Below are positions 12,266-24,177 of a stretch of DNA of 64,000 nucleotides, in pieces. Each line of letters opens with the position of its first letter. Within the stretch, counting starts at the first letter, position 1. The stretch comes from Verpa conica (taxonomy: Eukaryota; Ascomycota; Pezizomycetes; Pezizales; Morchellaceae). The position numbers were made by a program, and so were the translations under genes. The notes under the pieces are model-generated. The model was not told the DNA's origin and did not search any database. It saw only the letters and a list, made by a program, of their open reading frames with translations. The stretch spans positions 992,001-1,056,000 of the forward strand of contig JAUFSD010000019.1 of the NCBI GenBank assembly GCA_033030425.1, written 5' to 3'.

Positions 12266-15200
12266 TTATGGAAATTCTTTATCAATTTTGTTTTTCCACG
12301 ACTGAAGACCCTCAGTCACTTCTTTTATTGCAAATGGATCTGAGTTCACCCAGTCCTTGTCAACATAGACATTGTCGGTAAGGGTCATTTTCCCGGTAGC
12401 AATCGGCTTGGTATCTACTTTTGAAAGCCCCGGACCCACAGCAACAGCGGGTTTAGGATCTTTGTAGATCGATACATTGAAGGTCTTCCCCTGACTGAAG
12501 AAGAAATTGGAATTCTTCAGCTCGGTGGCACTCGGTATAAGATCAAAGGGCTGCATGGAGACCTCAGAAATGCTGTTCAAGTATAAGATCGCCCCCTTCT
12601 GAAGGTCATCTCCCAAGCTGGTGAGTGGAGGTTCAAAGGTGACATTATCGGCTGAAAGCTGGATATTAGGTGCATGGAGGAGCATATGGTCGATGTGGAC
12701 TTGTTCCGAGGTGCCATAGAGGTAAAAGGGCATATAGCTTTCGGGGTAGCTGGAGTCACGGTATCTAGCGCGAAGGTCACGCTTCTTTAAGACATATACC
12801 TTTGTAACTTCCACTTCCTTCATAAGGTTCGTTCTAAGGTAACAAAGGTCAATAACATATTCTCTTTACGGCTACTAGAAAAATATTCCGCTGGAATACA
12901 TACCCATCACCAAAGTTGATCTCTGCTGTAAAGGCTCCTGTTTCCAAAATATCTGGGAGTTTCACTTGTTTGGCCTTTAAAATGAGCGGGGTCTCCGGAT
13001 CCAATTCCCTCGCTTCAACATAGGTCTTCATCGCTCCATCAGGGATCTCAGCGGTAATAATTAACTGCTGGCGGTTGTCTGCCTCGAAGAACAAGGGCTT
13101 ATATGCAAGATATAACTTATTGGTACCTTGCATGATAAAGCTATGATCGGTAGCGTCGACTGAAACACGCTTACGGCAATACTAAGCGTAAAAGGACCCT
13201 AATTAGTATAAAATCTGGGCAGAGGAACATCAAGGGACAAGAATATAGGAATTATGACCCTATACCTCAACCTCTTCTCTGGCAACCTTTTCGAAGATCT
13301 TAGCTAGTTTCGCGATAAAGTTTTTCTCAGTTGGGAATGGCGACATCGTGACGTTCCTGAGAACAAACAGATCCGTATCACCCTTAAGCCCAAGGCGTCT
13401 CTTGAAATTTGTCGCGCAGTCACCGTACTCATGTTGTAGGAACTCTGTAGAAGTGAGGAAGAAAGGAACTTCAGAGGGTAGCTTATTAGGTGATGTGACC
13501 GATAGCCTATTGACAATGCGCCGGTTGAGGTTATTCGCTTCCTCCACATCATCATTCAAGGTTCCATCTGGAAGGCGGAAATTGCAGGCAAATGCATTGA
13601 CAATCAAATCTGAGCCGAGACCACCGAGCAACTTCATTGCTTTCGGGTTTTGGCATACTTCCCAGTTGTTTTTATTGAGGATAAGGTCACGAATATCTTG
13701 CTTCTCCTGCTCGACCATTTCTGGGGTTGAGTTTTCAGCATCCTCTGATGGGAGGGTGTTTAAAGGAACAACAATGAAATTTTTATTATCCATTGTAGCC
13801 CAATGAGCAGATAGCTAGCAGAATACGAAATATTGTTAGATCGGTTATGACTAGCTCTGAGATTATTTAGGTCTACATATACGTACCCTACTACATGTAA
13901 ACACAGTCTCGCTAAGCAGACCACCATATCCCCTTTCGTTTAGGCCAATGACTTTATGGGACAGAAAGGTTGCACCTGCAGCAGCACCAGGCTTGCTGTT
14001 GGCCACACGAGGGGAGGAGTCAGCTTACTATCATATGAATGCCAATGGATGGTGGGTAAATCTTACCTTCCCTCGACACCATAAACTCCAATACTCTCAG
14101 CAGTAGGATCCCTGGAGATGTACGGGGTTGTCCATGTTACCAAATACTTCATCCTATTATCACGGTAGCACAATGCACCGGCTGGATATGGGATATATCC
14201 AGTCTTATGTGGATCAATTGTTATGGAATCTGCTAAGTGCAAATGAAGGAGTTGGTTTGTGGTATTTGGTCGTAAAGGAAGTGTAGCTACGTAGTCATCT
14301 GGGGCATCGCGGAACTTATCATCATGCTTCGGGGGGAGTGTGGATGCAAAATAGCCTCCCCAGGCTGCATCAGCGTGGACAACGAATGACATGCCCTTGG
14401 CTTGGAACTTCTCACGAAGCTCGAGAACTTTGTCAATAGGGTCCACAGCACCTTCCTCTGTTGTACCAATGATTGCCACAACTGCATATACTGCTTGTTT
14501 TCTATCTAGGCGTTCTTGTAGAAATTCTTCTAGTTGGATAGCGTCAAGGCGTGCGCCGTTGTCAACACGAACATTAACGACATTTTCGGAACCAATACCA
14601 GTAATAGCTGAGACGAGCGAGGGTTGGAGGTTAGTTTAGTTCCATTGAATTCATAGTGGAATAATTATATAACCCACCAGCACCCTTGGGCCACGAGTAG
14701 TGCTTAGTAGCGGACACCATGTACTGGATAGGTTGATCTATTTTGAGCTCTTTTTCGAGGGCGTCCTTTCCGATGGATTGGATGCTGTACTTTTTTAGGA
14801 CGTCCTGTAGGAACTTCGGCGAGACACCATATTCTTTTTGAAGCCTGTCTGGGATATCCAGAATTGTAGAAACTTTAAGGTTGAGTAGGTCCCAGGTAGA
14901 GAGGCCACCAAACAACGTTGGCTCACCACCTTTACAGGTTTCGACTTTGAAAGAATCAGAGATGAAAGAAAGTTCTGCACACATGGCCTTCTTGAGCGAG
15001 AGTGGATAGAACTTCAAGTTTCGAGCTGGGAACATCAAGTACATAAGTTAGTAATTCACATAGATATAGGAGGTATGGTATATATTACCAGCCCTATACG
15101 GCATCATGAATATAGTTAGCGTTATTTAGGTAGTTGTCGGAAGTTACCTGTCTAAATATAAAGAGATATGTACTCACCAAATAGACTCCAGATTAGCCAC

Positions 15201-15837
15201 CGTTCCGTCACAAGTGATATGACCCCATGCAACTGGTAGGTTATTTGGGTCCTCTGGATTGAGGTTAAGCCTAAGCATCGAGCAGATTTGCTCACCGACC
15301 ATCATTTCGAGCAGGGTGGTTATTGGGCTGGCCTCAAGAGCAACGTTGTTCGGATTGAAGAGCATTGTCATCAAATAACCCAAGATAGCCGGCATACTGG
15401 TGTCGCATGTCATATGTGCACTGTAGCGTGCCGACCAGAAGGGAATTGAGTGTTTATTGAGAAGGTCAGAGAGCCTATCAGCGTAGTTCTCGAGTTTCGC
15501 TACCTGTCCTAGGTACGTTGGCGAGTCTTTCATTGCCGAGGTAATGAATTTCTAATAGAGGACCAAAAGTATGAGTCTACTTCATATCACTCAGGGAAGA
15601 TGAGTAATTGGGGGGAAGGAGGGAGGGCAGTACCCCATCAGTAGGATAATAAGATGTCCTAGCACGCCTTTGCTGGTCAATTACAGAGTTAATACAACTT
15701 TTGAACCAGTCGAAGTTCTCAGCCTGGGGACCAAGGAACCACGCGCCGACGGCTTGGTGTTGAGCATTGTCTTCTTCGGAGGGGCCAGCCTGGTCCCTGG
15801 AGGATCTTGGGTAGACACTTTCATAGACAAAAGACAT
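12266..15837 (-). CDS. PLP-dependent group II decarboxylase, tyrosine decarboxylase-like
   Basis: Nine exons give 991 aa: 15837-15634, 15551-15178, 15093-15089 (5 nt), 15025-14678, 14607-14067, 13995-13887, 13814-13266, 13181-12904 and 12833-12266. Every junction keeps phase, and most introns carry CTAAY branch sites. Family blocks in order are HSIPFWSARYSAHM, NPNNVALEASPITT, AWGHITCDGTVANLE, WAARNLKFYP, KHYSWPKGA, GTTEEGAVDPID, HADAAWGGYF (Asp ~390) and SITIDPHKTGYIPYPAG, where Lys ~445 should bind pyridoxal phosphate. The arrangement matches bacterial and fungal tyrosine-decarboxylase-like enzymes, which turn aromatic amino acids into amines. Bacterial members are ~620 aa; here about 390 further residues follow the catalytic core (for example MQGTNKLYLAYKPLFF and DGYVFQR blocks) with no domain I can name. 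Substrate is inferred from family resemblance only. No signal peptide is visible, so a cytosolic location is likely. Confidence 0.9.
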
Positions 15838-16975
15838 AGTAGATTGCTATCGATTTTTATGAAGATGAAAGATATTGATCGAGCGGAGGCTAGTTGTGAC
15901 TTTATATAAAAAAATCTGTTGATCATGAAGTGTCACTCGTATACATAAGTATTACCGTGTAGAATGAATGAATGAATTGATGGCCGGAGCCCTGAGGCTA
16001 AGATAAATGTATCCAGACTAACACCAAAAAAAAGCACAAAAATAAACAAAAAATAAAACAACAATCAAGCTTCTAAATTTTCTTATTTAATCTCAAAAAT
16101 ATAGTCGCGCGGGATCCTCTTCTAGCTCCTCCAAATCCCTATTCTCTGCTGAATGTATGAATGATTGAATCGTAAATAAATAGAGCTTTAGAGCTAAGGT
16201 ACATAATCATTCTCTGCTTCATTCGATCTATGAATAATTTTCTGACTCTCACCATACGCCTCCTGTTTCCTTTATTCTTTTATTTGACCTTACAAGCTTC
16301 TTTTACTTAACGTTTTCCAGGTCAACATTTACTGTCCTTGCTAGTCCAATCGCAGTTGTCTTATGGTCTATTGTAATCGTAACTCCTATCTCCGCGCGGC
16401 GAGTATTCTTGCGAGATCTCACCCGGTTGTGGTGTGCTGGTTTCCGATAGTTTATCAGGTAGATATTATACTAAAGGTCTGTGGAACCACCCCAAGCCAT
16501 CTAGCCAATGTGGAGGGTTAGAGCCGTGAAGAAAAAGAAAAATTCCATCTTAATACAGAGAGATATTTGTCCGCATGACGGCTGGAAACAAAGACAGGTT
16601 TAACATAGAAATACAAAACCTGTAATGAATCAACAGAGACATGAGTACCAATAAGTCTAATAGCAACTAATCATAGCCATTGATAGAAGGTGATTTGTAG
16701 GAGATCGGGTAGCCGATATGGGTCAATAACCTCTTGTTAAGCCCTCTGTTACTATTTCCTAGCGGTTTATCAGATCTTTTGCCCTTATATGTGTAACCCG
16801 AAGTATGTACTAGGGATTAGCCGAGTTAGGGGGACCTAGATATATATTACGTGAGTATTTCATAGATTCTTTGATGGCTGCGGGACCGTGCGGGCTTCCT
16901 AGGATCTTCAAGCTACTCCAGGTCTTTTGGCGATTTATGACGTATTATGAGATAATCTATACGAGCCCTCTTCGT

Positions 16976-17053
16976 ATTTTCAGTGCAAAAGACTGAAAAT
17001 TCTTAGGGGTTGAGGACTTTCAAAAAGCCGTTTTAGTCTTTATGCACTAAAAT
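16976..17053. repeat. fold-back element (nested hairpins)
   Basis: The left end is a perfect hairpin, ATTTTCAGT-7 nt-ACTGAAAAT (16976-17000). The right end is another, TTTTAGT-8 nt-ACTAAAA (17031-17052). The two ends are also inverted copies of each other over about 23 bp with three or four differences, so the 78-bp unit can fold at two levels. It may be a tiny MITE. No clear target duplication was found. Confidence 0.5.
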
Positions 17054-17412
17054 CAGGCCACAAATCCTCTCATCTCCTAGTATGGTACACGAGGCCGAGT
17101 GCCTTGAGGTCTTGGCCCCGAGGAGGCAAGGCCGTAGGGCTACAGGACCGAGGTGCCTCGCCTTAATATTGCTCGAGGCCTATAACAATAAAACACAAAT
17201 AATGATTTATATATGTAGTTATAGTAATGGGCATAAAGCTTGGCAGAAACTAACATAATATGCAACTAGAGGCTTTAGGTTAGAAGCGATCACTAGCTTC
17301 TATAGAGTATATATAGCAGTCTATTATAGCTTAACAGTACCCAAACCTTGATTTAATATAACAACCTAAAATAGTCTTATGCTTTGAGTCTACCCCTCTC
17401 CCTCACCTCTAG

Positions 17413-17727
17413 CTACCTCGTGGACCACACTTCCTTCCCCACAGATTGGGCTAGAGAATTGATCCTGAGACGTGGCTGTTGGCGAACGGCAATAGCCGCA
17501 AGATAGTCCTTGTAAGTTGGACTTTTGTTCTTGACCCCAAGATAACTATTTGGATTGCCACCTAAAAATCCTTAGTATGCATTAGGATCAAGAAAGACAT
17601 GCAAAGGGGTCTGACCTGGGCACTGAATTTTGGGAGGCAATTTCCAGCTGTGTATGCAAGATGGTGCTGCATATATGACTTCCTAGAATTTCCTGAGGCG
17701 CCCACAAGATCCTACAAGAATTACATC
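17413..17727 (-). pseudogene. nonsense-disrupted coding relic of unknown family
   Basis: Read on the minus strand, 105 codons stay in one frame, broken by an internal TAG (17683-17685) and TAA (17572-17574), and end at a TAG at 17413. The text between stops is protein-like: EVIYAAPSCIHSWKLPPKIQ, PGQTPLHVFLDPNAY and GFLGGNPNSYLGVKNK, ending in LAQSVGKEVWSTR. Either stop could have arisen from a TGG codon by C-to-T change on the opposite strand, as repeat-induced point mutation would produce. A transposon origin is plausible but I recognise no domain. Confidence 0.4.
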
Positions 17728-19501
17728 CTAAAGCTATAAAATAGTACAAATCTGGTAATTGAACTTTGGGTTAAATGAAAATACTCATCTACAGACTATA
17801 TATACAGACGTATGACAATCATGTATTGGCTAAATACTGACAAAAATAAAAAATAAAAATGAAGAAATATATAAAATATCAGACTTGAGGCCGGTTTTCG
17901 GAATACATTATTTCACTGGAAAATATATCGAAATCACGGAAATCGTGAAATCCAAGCTAGGTTATCTGCCGGAGGGCCTCGCTAATATCGTTACTAACTA
18001 GGTGCTCCTAGGAACGCAAAAATGATTGAGGCTAATTAAAAAGCGTTACCTAGAGGGTGTATCTTTGTATCTTAGGCCGAGTAGCTAGATGCACGTTGAA
18101 GGTGTAGCTGCCGGGCATACGTGTGGGAGACGCGGTCGGTAAGAATGATGATACTGATGGACGCCAGGTTGATTGCCGCTGCAGCAGGAGTTTATCTCCA
18201 CCCTATTTAGGTTTTTTTTTGAATTTTGAATTGTACCTATATGTTGGAGATGTTATATGTAGTGATGGATTGACGTCGACCGGTAAAACGAGGATCTGAG
18301 CGGATTTAGGAGGTGGTAGCATCCACCCAGTATTACCCGAATTGAGCTCAGGCTAAGAAACACCATATGGAATCAAATATGGAGATCATCAACGAAAAGA
18401 AAGAACCTATTTACACGAAGGAGGACTATATGTACTCTAGTGGAAGGTAAGACAGCACTGCATCGTTAAACTATCTACCCCACAGATCAAATTTTTGCTA
18501 AACCCTTACCCCTCAGTTTTGTAAGGGACATAGATGATTATTACAATCCGTATATCTAACTTCTGGATAGAACAGAAAACTCAGATGGGGTTAGAAACCT
18601 GACAGTTCGATCACTTATGCTAGGACACTTTCAGCACGAATAATCTAGAATAAATCAGATCGGGACATTCGTCATTGCATTCCGAGGGACTGGGAACCCG
18701 TGTAATATCGAGTTTCCACTCACAATTTACAAAATTGTGTTTGTATGGTAGTGAGGTGCGGCATTATGTAGACAATTAATGCATAAACAACTATGTAAAG
18801 ATAATCGCTGCGCCTAGCCGATAGGCTATTTCTTACTTCCGTATCAACATGTAGTAGTACAAATTCTGAATACGCGGCTCCTTGTAGAGGAGCAAGTGGT
18901 TAACCCCGCATTTTTCAGGCAAGCCACATGGATATTGCTATCAATTATTGGAAAGAATTTTCCCGAGTTCAACCCATCGACGCTTACTACCGCCTGCACC
19001 TTTGATTATCGTGAATTTCAATACAATCAATTCTTAGGCGATTTGATTTCCTGTTTTGTTAGTGTAGTGCCTCGTGTACCCTATTAGATTGAAAGATTAA
19101 TTGACATGGAGTAGTAAAATCTGCATGAACAATACCGCATCCACATGGGCTCTTCAATGTTGAGGGTAGGAAGAGGAGCCTCTAGGCTTAATCTTTCTCA
19201 GATCTCACTCTTGCTGGCCAGGAATAGGGACCGGGGGTGTTTTTCCGGAGGACCAAACACCGGCACTTGGAAATCTAGTGGCAGACTTCCTGTACGACAA
19301 TCATCTAGGTTCCACTCTTGTAAAGACTTTATTCCCAGACAACAGGCTCTAGAATTACCGCTATTTCCTACCAATACAGAAAAGTGGAGATCTTCAAGGT
19401 TTGTAGCTAAATCCTCGGCTGTTTATAGCGCAAGCGGTAAACATCTGTCAGCGGGACTCATTTAAACAAGTTTTGGTAGGCCGCAGGATTTCTTCGCCAG
19501 G

Positions 19502-22500
19502 ATGTTTACTACCAACACTTTGAGAGGAAACCCTGTGTACTATCCAATAGGGAATACCTCGGCCACGTTTCTTTTAGAATTTCTCCCACCTGAGGAAGAT
19601 GCAAGTGTGCTCCTATTAGGATGTGGAGATCCACGGAATATATTGTTTACTGCATACAATGTGCAAGATGATGGTTTGTAGTTTCCTAGAGGATTGACTT
19701 GAGGAAAGATTGTTAATAGGTATTACTCTTTTAGGGGCGAGAAATGTGGACTTCACTTGCTGCGATATTCAGCCAGCGATTTTAGGTCTGTAAGAGAAAG
19801 TACACCATAGAATTTAGATGAGTAGCTAATAAATCCGCGAAGCCCGCAATATACTCCTACTCTCACTAATCCTCGATGATAATCCTGGTGAAAACTCCCC
19901 AAAGTACTGGAGAATATTTTACCATTTTCGTATCGACAATGATTCACTTTCCATTATCCATCATCAAGCTCAAAAGCTCGTTAGGCTTTCTAAGAGTATC
20001 GATACTTGGCATGGTAGCACTTATGGTTCCATCCTTCGAATGGTCAACCAAGACACCTTATCACAGCTCCACTCTTTCTGGGAAAAATATTCCGAGACTG
20101 CAGGACCCAATAAGCACCGGGATACCTCCGTTGAAAAGTTTCGTAAAGGCTGGCATAAAATATTAAAATCACCCCGCCCTAGAACCGCTAACGGGGTCCG
20201 TGCTATGGGCCCCTTTTCGACAACCATGAGCATAGAAGCCGTAGAGCAGCAACTGCAGAGTTTTTGGGATACCGGAGTAGCTGGTGGAAATACCTCAGAT
20301 GGGGATACAGCCACAGAGTACAACCCTATGTTCATGTACACTTCTGCGGGAGACGAGTTTGCTGTGTACACAGACCAAGATCCACTACTTGGATTTCACT
20401 TGGAAATGGCACATGCCCCTGAGATACTAAAGGATGGCCCTTTCGGCAAGGCCTTCGGGTCAAAATCTCGGGTGAAGACTCGGCGGGGGATGCGTGACCA
20501 TCTTGTTGAAGTCGCCAAAGCCGAATTCAAGGAATGGTGTATTGCATTTAATGGAATGGCAGCGAGAAATAAAATAGCTATTCGCTTTCATCTCGGGGAT
20601 GTTCTTCGTTTCTGTCGTGCTTTAGAAGTCTGCAGTGAAAAGGGCCCTGACGCTGCTTCGTTCGATTATGCACAACCCTGGCGAGCAGCACCATTAAAGC
20701 TCGATGGCGGTGACTACGATACATCAAGCCCTTCACCGGCCCCGATGGCCTTTGACGTGATTGAGACTTCGAATTTGACCGACCACATCGGGCTCCTAAA
20801 CCTCCTCATCGGGGCAATCCCATTACTGCATCCGAAACCATCATCAACATTGTATACCGAAACATTTAAGGGGGCACAGAAGGCGCACCATGTGCAATTG
20901 ACTGAACTCCTTTGTGGGGATGTAGTTACTATGTCTTTACTCCTTGGCATAGCCCCTATGGGATATGTGACAGAATCGATTCCAAATTCTTTTACCCAGG
21001 AAAATATTCACAAAAGTATTGATGGCGCTAATATTAGAATATCTTGGAAGAAGCCTGTGATGGGTAATGAGCCAAAATGCGTATTTGATTCTGAGGAGCT
21101 GGCAACGGTGCTCTTTCGGGTTTACAATATGATGTTCCGGTTGGAATATTCATCTAATGCTCTGAATCTCTTGCCCCAGAGGAAGAGGAACTACTACCAT
21201 TTCTGGTATACTAGAAAAGCCTATGCGGAGTTGTTAGGATTGGTTAAGAGACGAGTAGACACAGATTGGTCAAATTTCATGGAAATTCTATTGAAAAATA
21301 TCGTCGGGGATCAAACACAGGATATAGGTATCGGCAGGGTCGGCTTCACTGACTTACTCCTTCATCTTTACCAATCTGGAGTTTATACTGGGGTTAAGAC
21401 ACCACTTATGACTCTGACCTGGCCACTACCACGCTTTGCTCTTGAATCTGGTATAATTCCTGAACCTAACATGCCCGAGGTTGTCACCGTTGTCCTCAGG
21501 GTCCCTCGATCACGTATGAAAGGGTTCTATCTGGATAAAATGGATCGGACACTCTGCGCAGGGTTAGAATACTCTCATAATGTATTTTTCATGACATCGT
21601 CGGTACAAACGGTATATGGGAGGCTTATCTACTCAAAAGACGGATTAACGGCTACCATCGAAGAGGATACCAATGCAGGAGACTTGATCATATCTTTTAG
21701 TGTCTATAGGAACCGCCTATTCTATATGCACCCGGAGCCAATTAGCGTCATATTTTGTATTTTACCGGATCTTACGATACCCCTCGAAGAACGCAAGCAC
21801 TTAAGAGGCTTCGAAAAATGGATGATATACGAAAGTGCTCTAACCAATAAGGATGAAGTCAATATATTCCGCAAACCTCCTGGTATTTCGTGTCTACGGC
21901 CAATAATCGAAGCTCAGCTACCTTCCACCTCTACTCTCTCAGAGGACCCTAGCACAAAAGCCCTAAGTGTGATGGTAGATCTCAACAGAACTACACAGGT
22001 GGAAAAGTTCAAAATTCTCCTAGATTACCATCACGGTAACTCCGAAAGCAGACAACTTTCGGAGTACTCTGAACCGGTTCTTGTCCAGAACTCACCCTGT
22101 ACAGTTGACATTGTTATTCCAGGGTGGGGTCACCAAAATTTAAGATTCCCCTACCCTGTGGATGCATCTAGAGCAGAATTTTCCGTTTCACGAAATAAAT
22201 CGTTATTTTCAAGGCTATTATCATTCTTCTCAACACCACCTGGAATCGAGATATCAATACCGCCTTCAAGACCCACCGATGAAACAGGATTCAACTCTCG
22301 AATGCTGCAAACAGTGAATACAACTCCCCCAATCAGTTGGGATATGCCACGAGTCAACTTCGACAGATTACCGATCCTCGCTACAGAAAGCTCTCAAGAT
22401 ATGGATTGGCTTAGAATTCACCTTTCATGCATGTACTCCGACAGAGAGCGCCAAAACACTCCGGACAACGAAGAAACTAGAATTAGAAGCAACTTAAAGG

Positions 22501-23363
22501 ACTCCCTTACTTCAATTTTTTTGAAAGCGTCCGGTGCACTTTCAGGTCAGACGTCTAAAGTCTTTGCGATATCTTCACCGAGTTGTAGCGAAACGCAGCT
22601 TTTAATTTTCATATCCAACATCCGCCTCGATTTCGGGTCTCGTACAGTCGTTGCAGATTCCCGTGTTCTTCCATTAACTAAAAGCATTAGCTCCTCCGAG
22701 AAACAAGCCCTAGAGACACTGAGCGAGAAGGGAGTATTCAAGCTACCTGTGGAAGACACGGAGCTGATGCGTTGGAGGGAAATCTTGCCGGCTCTCGTTG
22801 AAAGGTGTAGAAACTGGAAACACACTCCCTCATGCGAATACATTAAGCTTGGAATACCAGTTTCCACATCAACAGGAACATCACCGTTATGCTCATGTGG
22901 TGTGGGGAAGGCGCCACAAACTATTTCAGAGGTTCGGGAGTGGAGACCGTTTGAGAAGTACTGGACTAGGGCAGCAATTGCACCGATATTTGCGTTTCCA
23001 TATTGCGAGAGCTGTGATATGGCAATTGAGGGGCTGAAGAAGTTTAGAAGTGCTACAGAGGCATCAAAAAATGAAATGATCCTAAATTCAGGTAGAAAAG
23101 CTCCGGAGGCAGCTAGAGTGTCCCCACAAATCACAAAAAAGGATATCAAGTCACCAATAAGTCCAGTGGACGTTGGTAGGAAGGGTATGGGTGTAGTCAC
23201 CAAAACTGAATCACCAGTACAGATTGATGTATGCCAGAGCTGTAAGCGGAAGCCAGGCAGTAGAAAAATGGTGGTTTGTAAGGGATGTAAGAAGGTCAGT
23301 TACTGTTCGGTATATTGCAAGAAGAAAGACTGGGAGCGTCATAAGTTGGTATGTAAGAAGTGA
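19502..23363 (+). CDS. DUF4470 / MYND-type zinc finger protein
   Basis: Three exons, 19502-19673, 19735-19785 (51 nt) and 19843-23363, give 1,247 aa; both junctions are phase 1. The N-terminus contains YYPIGNTSA, PPEEDASVLLLGCGDPRNILFTAYN, FTCCDIQPAILARNILLLSL and YWRIFYHFRID, the pattern of the DUF4470 domain (about residues 5-110). The splices are supported by how they rebuild this conserved text. The last ~44 residues are a MYND finger (CQSCKRK, CKGCKKVSYCSVYC, HKLVCKK), usually a protein-interaction module. A further Cys-rich patch, CSCGVG..YCESC, lies ~100 residues upstream. DUF4470-MYND proteins are common in fungi and their function is not established. The start at 19502 is preceded in frame by a stop with no other ATG. 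Confidence 0.88.
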
Positions 23364-24177
23364 TTGCATACATGTAGTTTGTTCCTTTCATACTTGAGTT
23401 ACATGTATATACATATATTTTCTGTTTTGTTAGTCTTATTAAGCTATAAGTACATTTATACATGTATTTTTTACGGGAAATCTGTGCCAAGGGCGAGTGA
23501 TTTTTTATGTCTCGCAACTTGAACGAATAAATTAATCATTAATACATAGATCTCGTCTCGTATACTATGGCCTAGTAGTGAGATTTTTTAGTAGGGCGTT
23601 TGTGACTAATCTACTTTCCCCACAGGAATTACAGTCCCAGTGATATAAATCTTTCTTGATCTATAAGTGGGTGAATCTCTCCTACCAACCACCCAGATTT
23701 CCAGCCTAATTTTGTAGGCTCTTCTAGCCACAATACCCCACTTCCAAGTGCCGAAAATTAGACTCCCATAAGAAGTATATATATATAAGTAGGAATTTAC
23801 ATAATAGAGTTGGTTTACCCGGGTTCTCAAGCCTATAAACTACTAGGGGAGCCACGTAGTAATTACATTTAATGTCATATCTATCCCGCCCATGTGCTGA
23901 CTCCTACAGAAAAACAAAAACGGAGCCAAACCGAAGGAAGTCCTGAGAAGAAACCGGGAAGGGACAGTCAAAAGAAACAATTCTCCTTTGTCCACGTACT
24001 TCTCAAGACCGTCATACCAAGTCACGTGATGAAGACGCGTTAATTAAGATCAGATAATCAGGCTATGGTGCAATCAGATAAACACCCGTCTTCCCGTATC
24101 GCTCGCGCGTACAGTCCCGCTTGTTCCCGTCTCCCCAGTAACCAACATTCATCCCTCACCAACTCGATCAATACACC
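23364..24177. other. intergenic, 0.8 kb
   Basis: This combines the 3' UTR of the MYND gene and the promoter of the next gene, both plus strand. A CGAGTGAT motif lies at 23494-23501, 131 nt past the stop. Short minus-strand open frames at 23606-23830 and 23843-24025 show no protein character. Confidence 0.5.

Larger units (their letters stand above)
15838..19501. other. 3.7-kb gene desert with repeat relics
   Basis: The 5' end is the decarboxylase upstream region, including a CGAGTGAC motif at 15932-15939 (minus) and GAATGAAT runs at 15961-15980 and 16151-16182. It also holds the fold-back element at 16976-17053, a GC-rich block rich in GAGGCC/GAGGTGCC near 17088-17175 that resembles a decayed LTR, and the coding relic at 17413-17727. 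Open frames at 18896-19087 and 19145-19465 (plus) have no recognisable domain, and the second is probably leader sequence of the gene starting at 19502. Confidence 0.5.
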
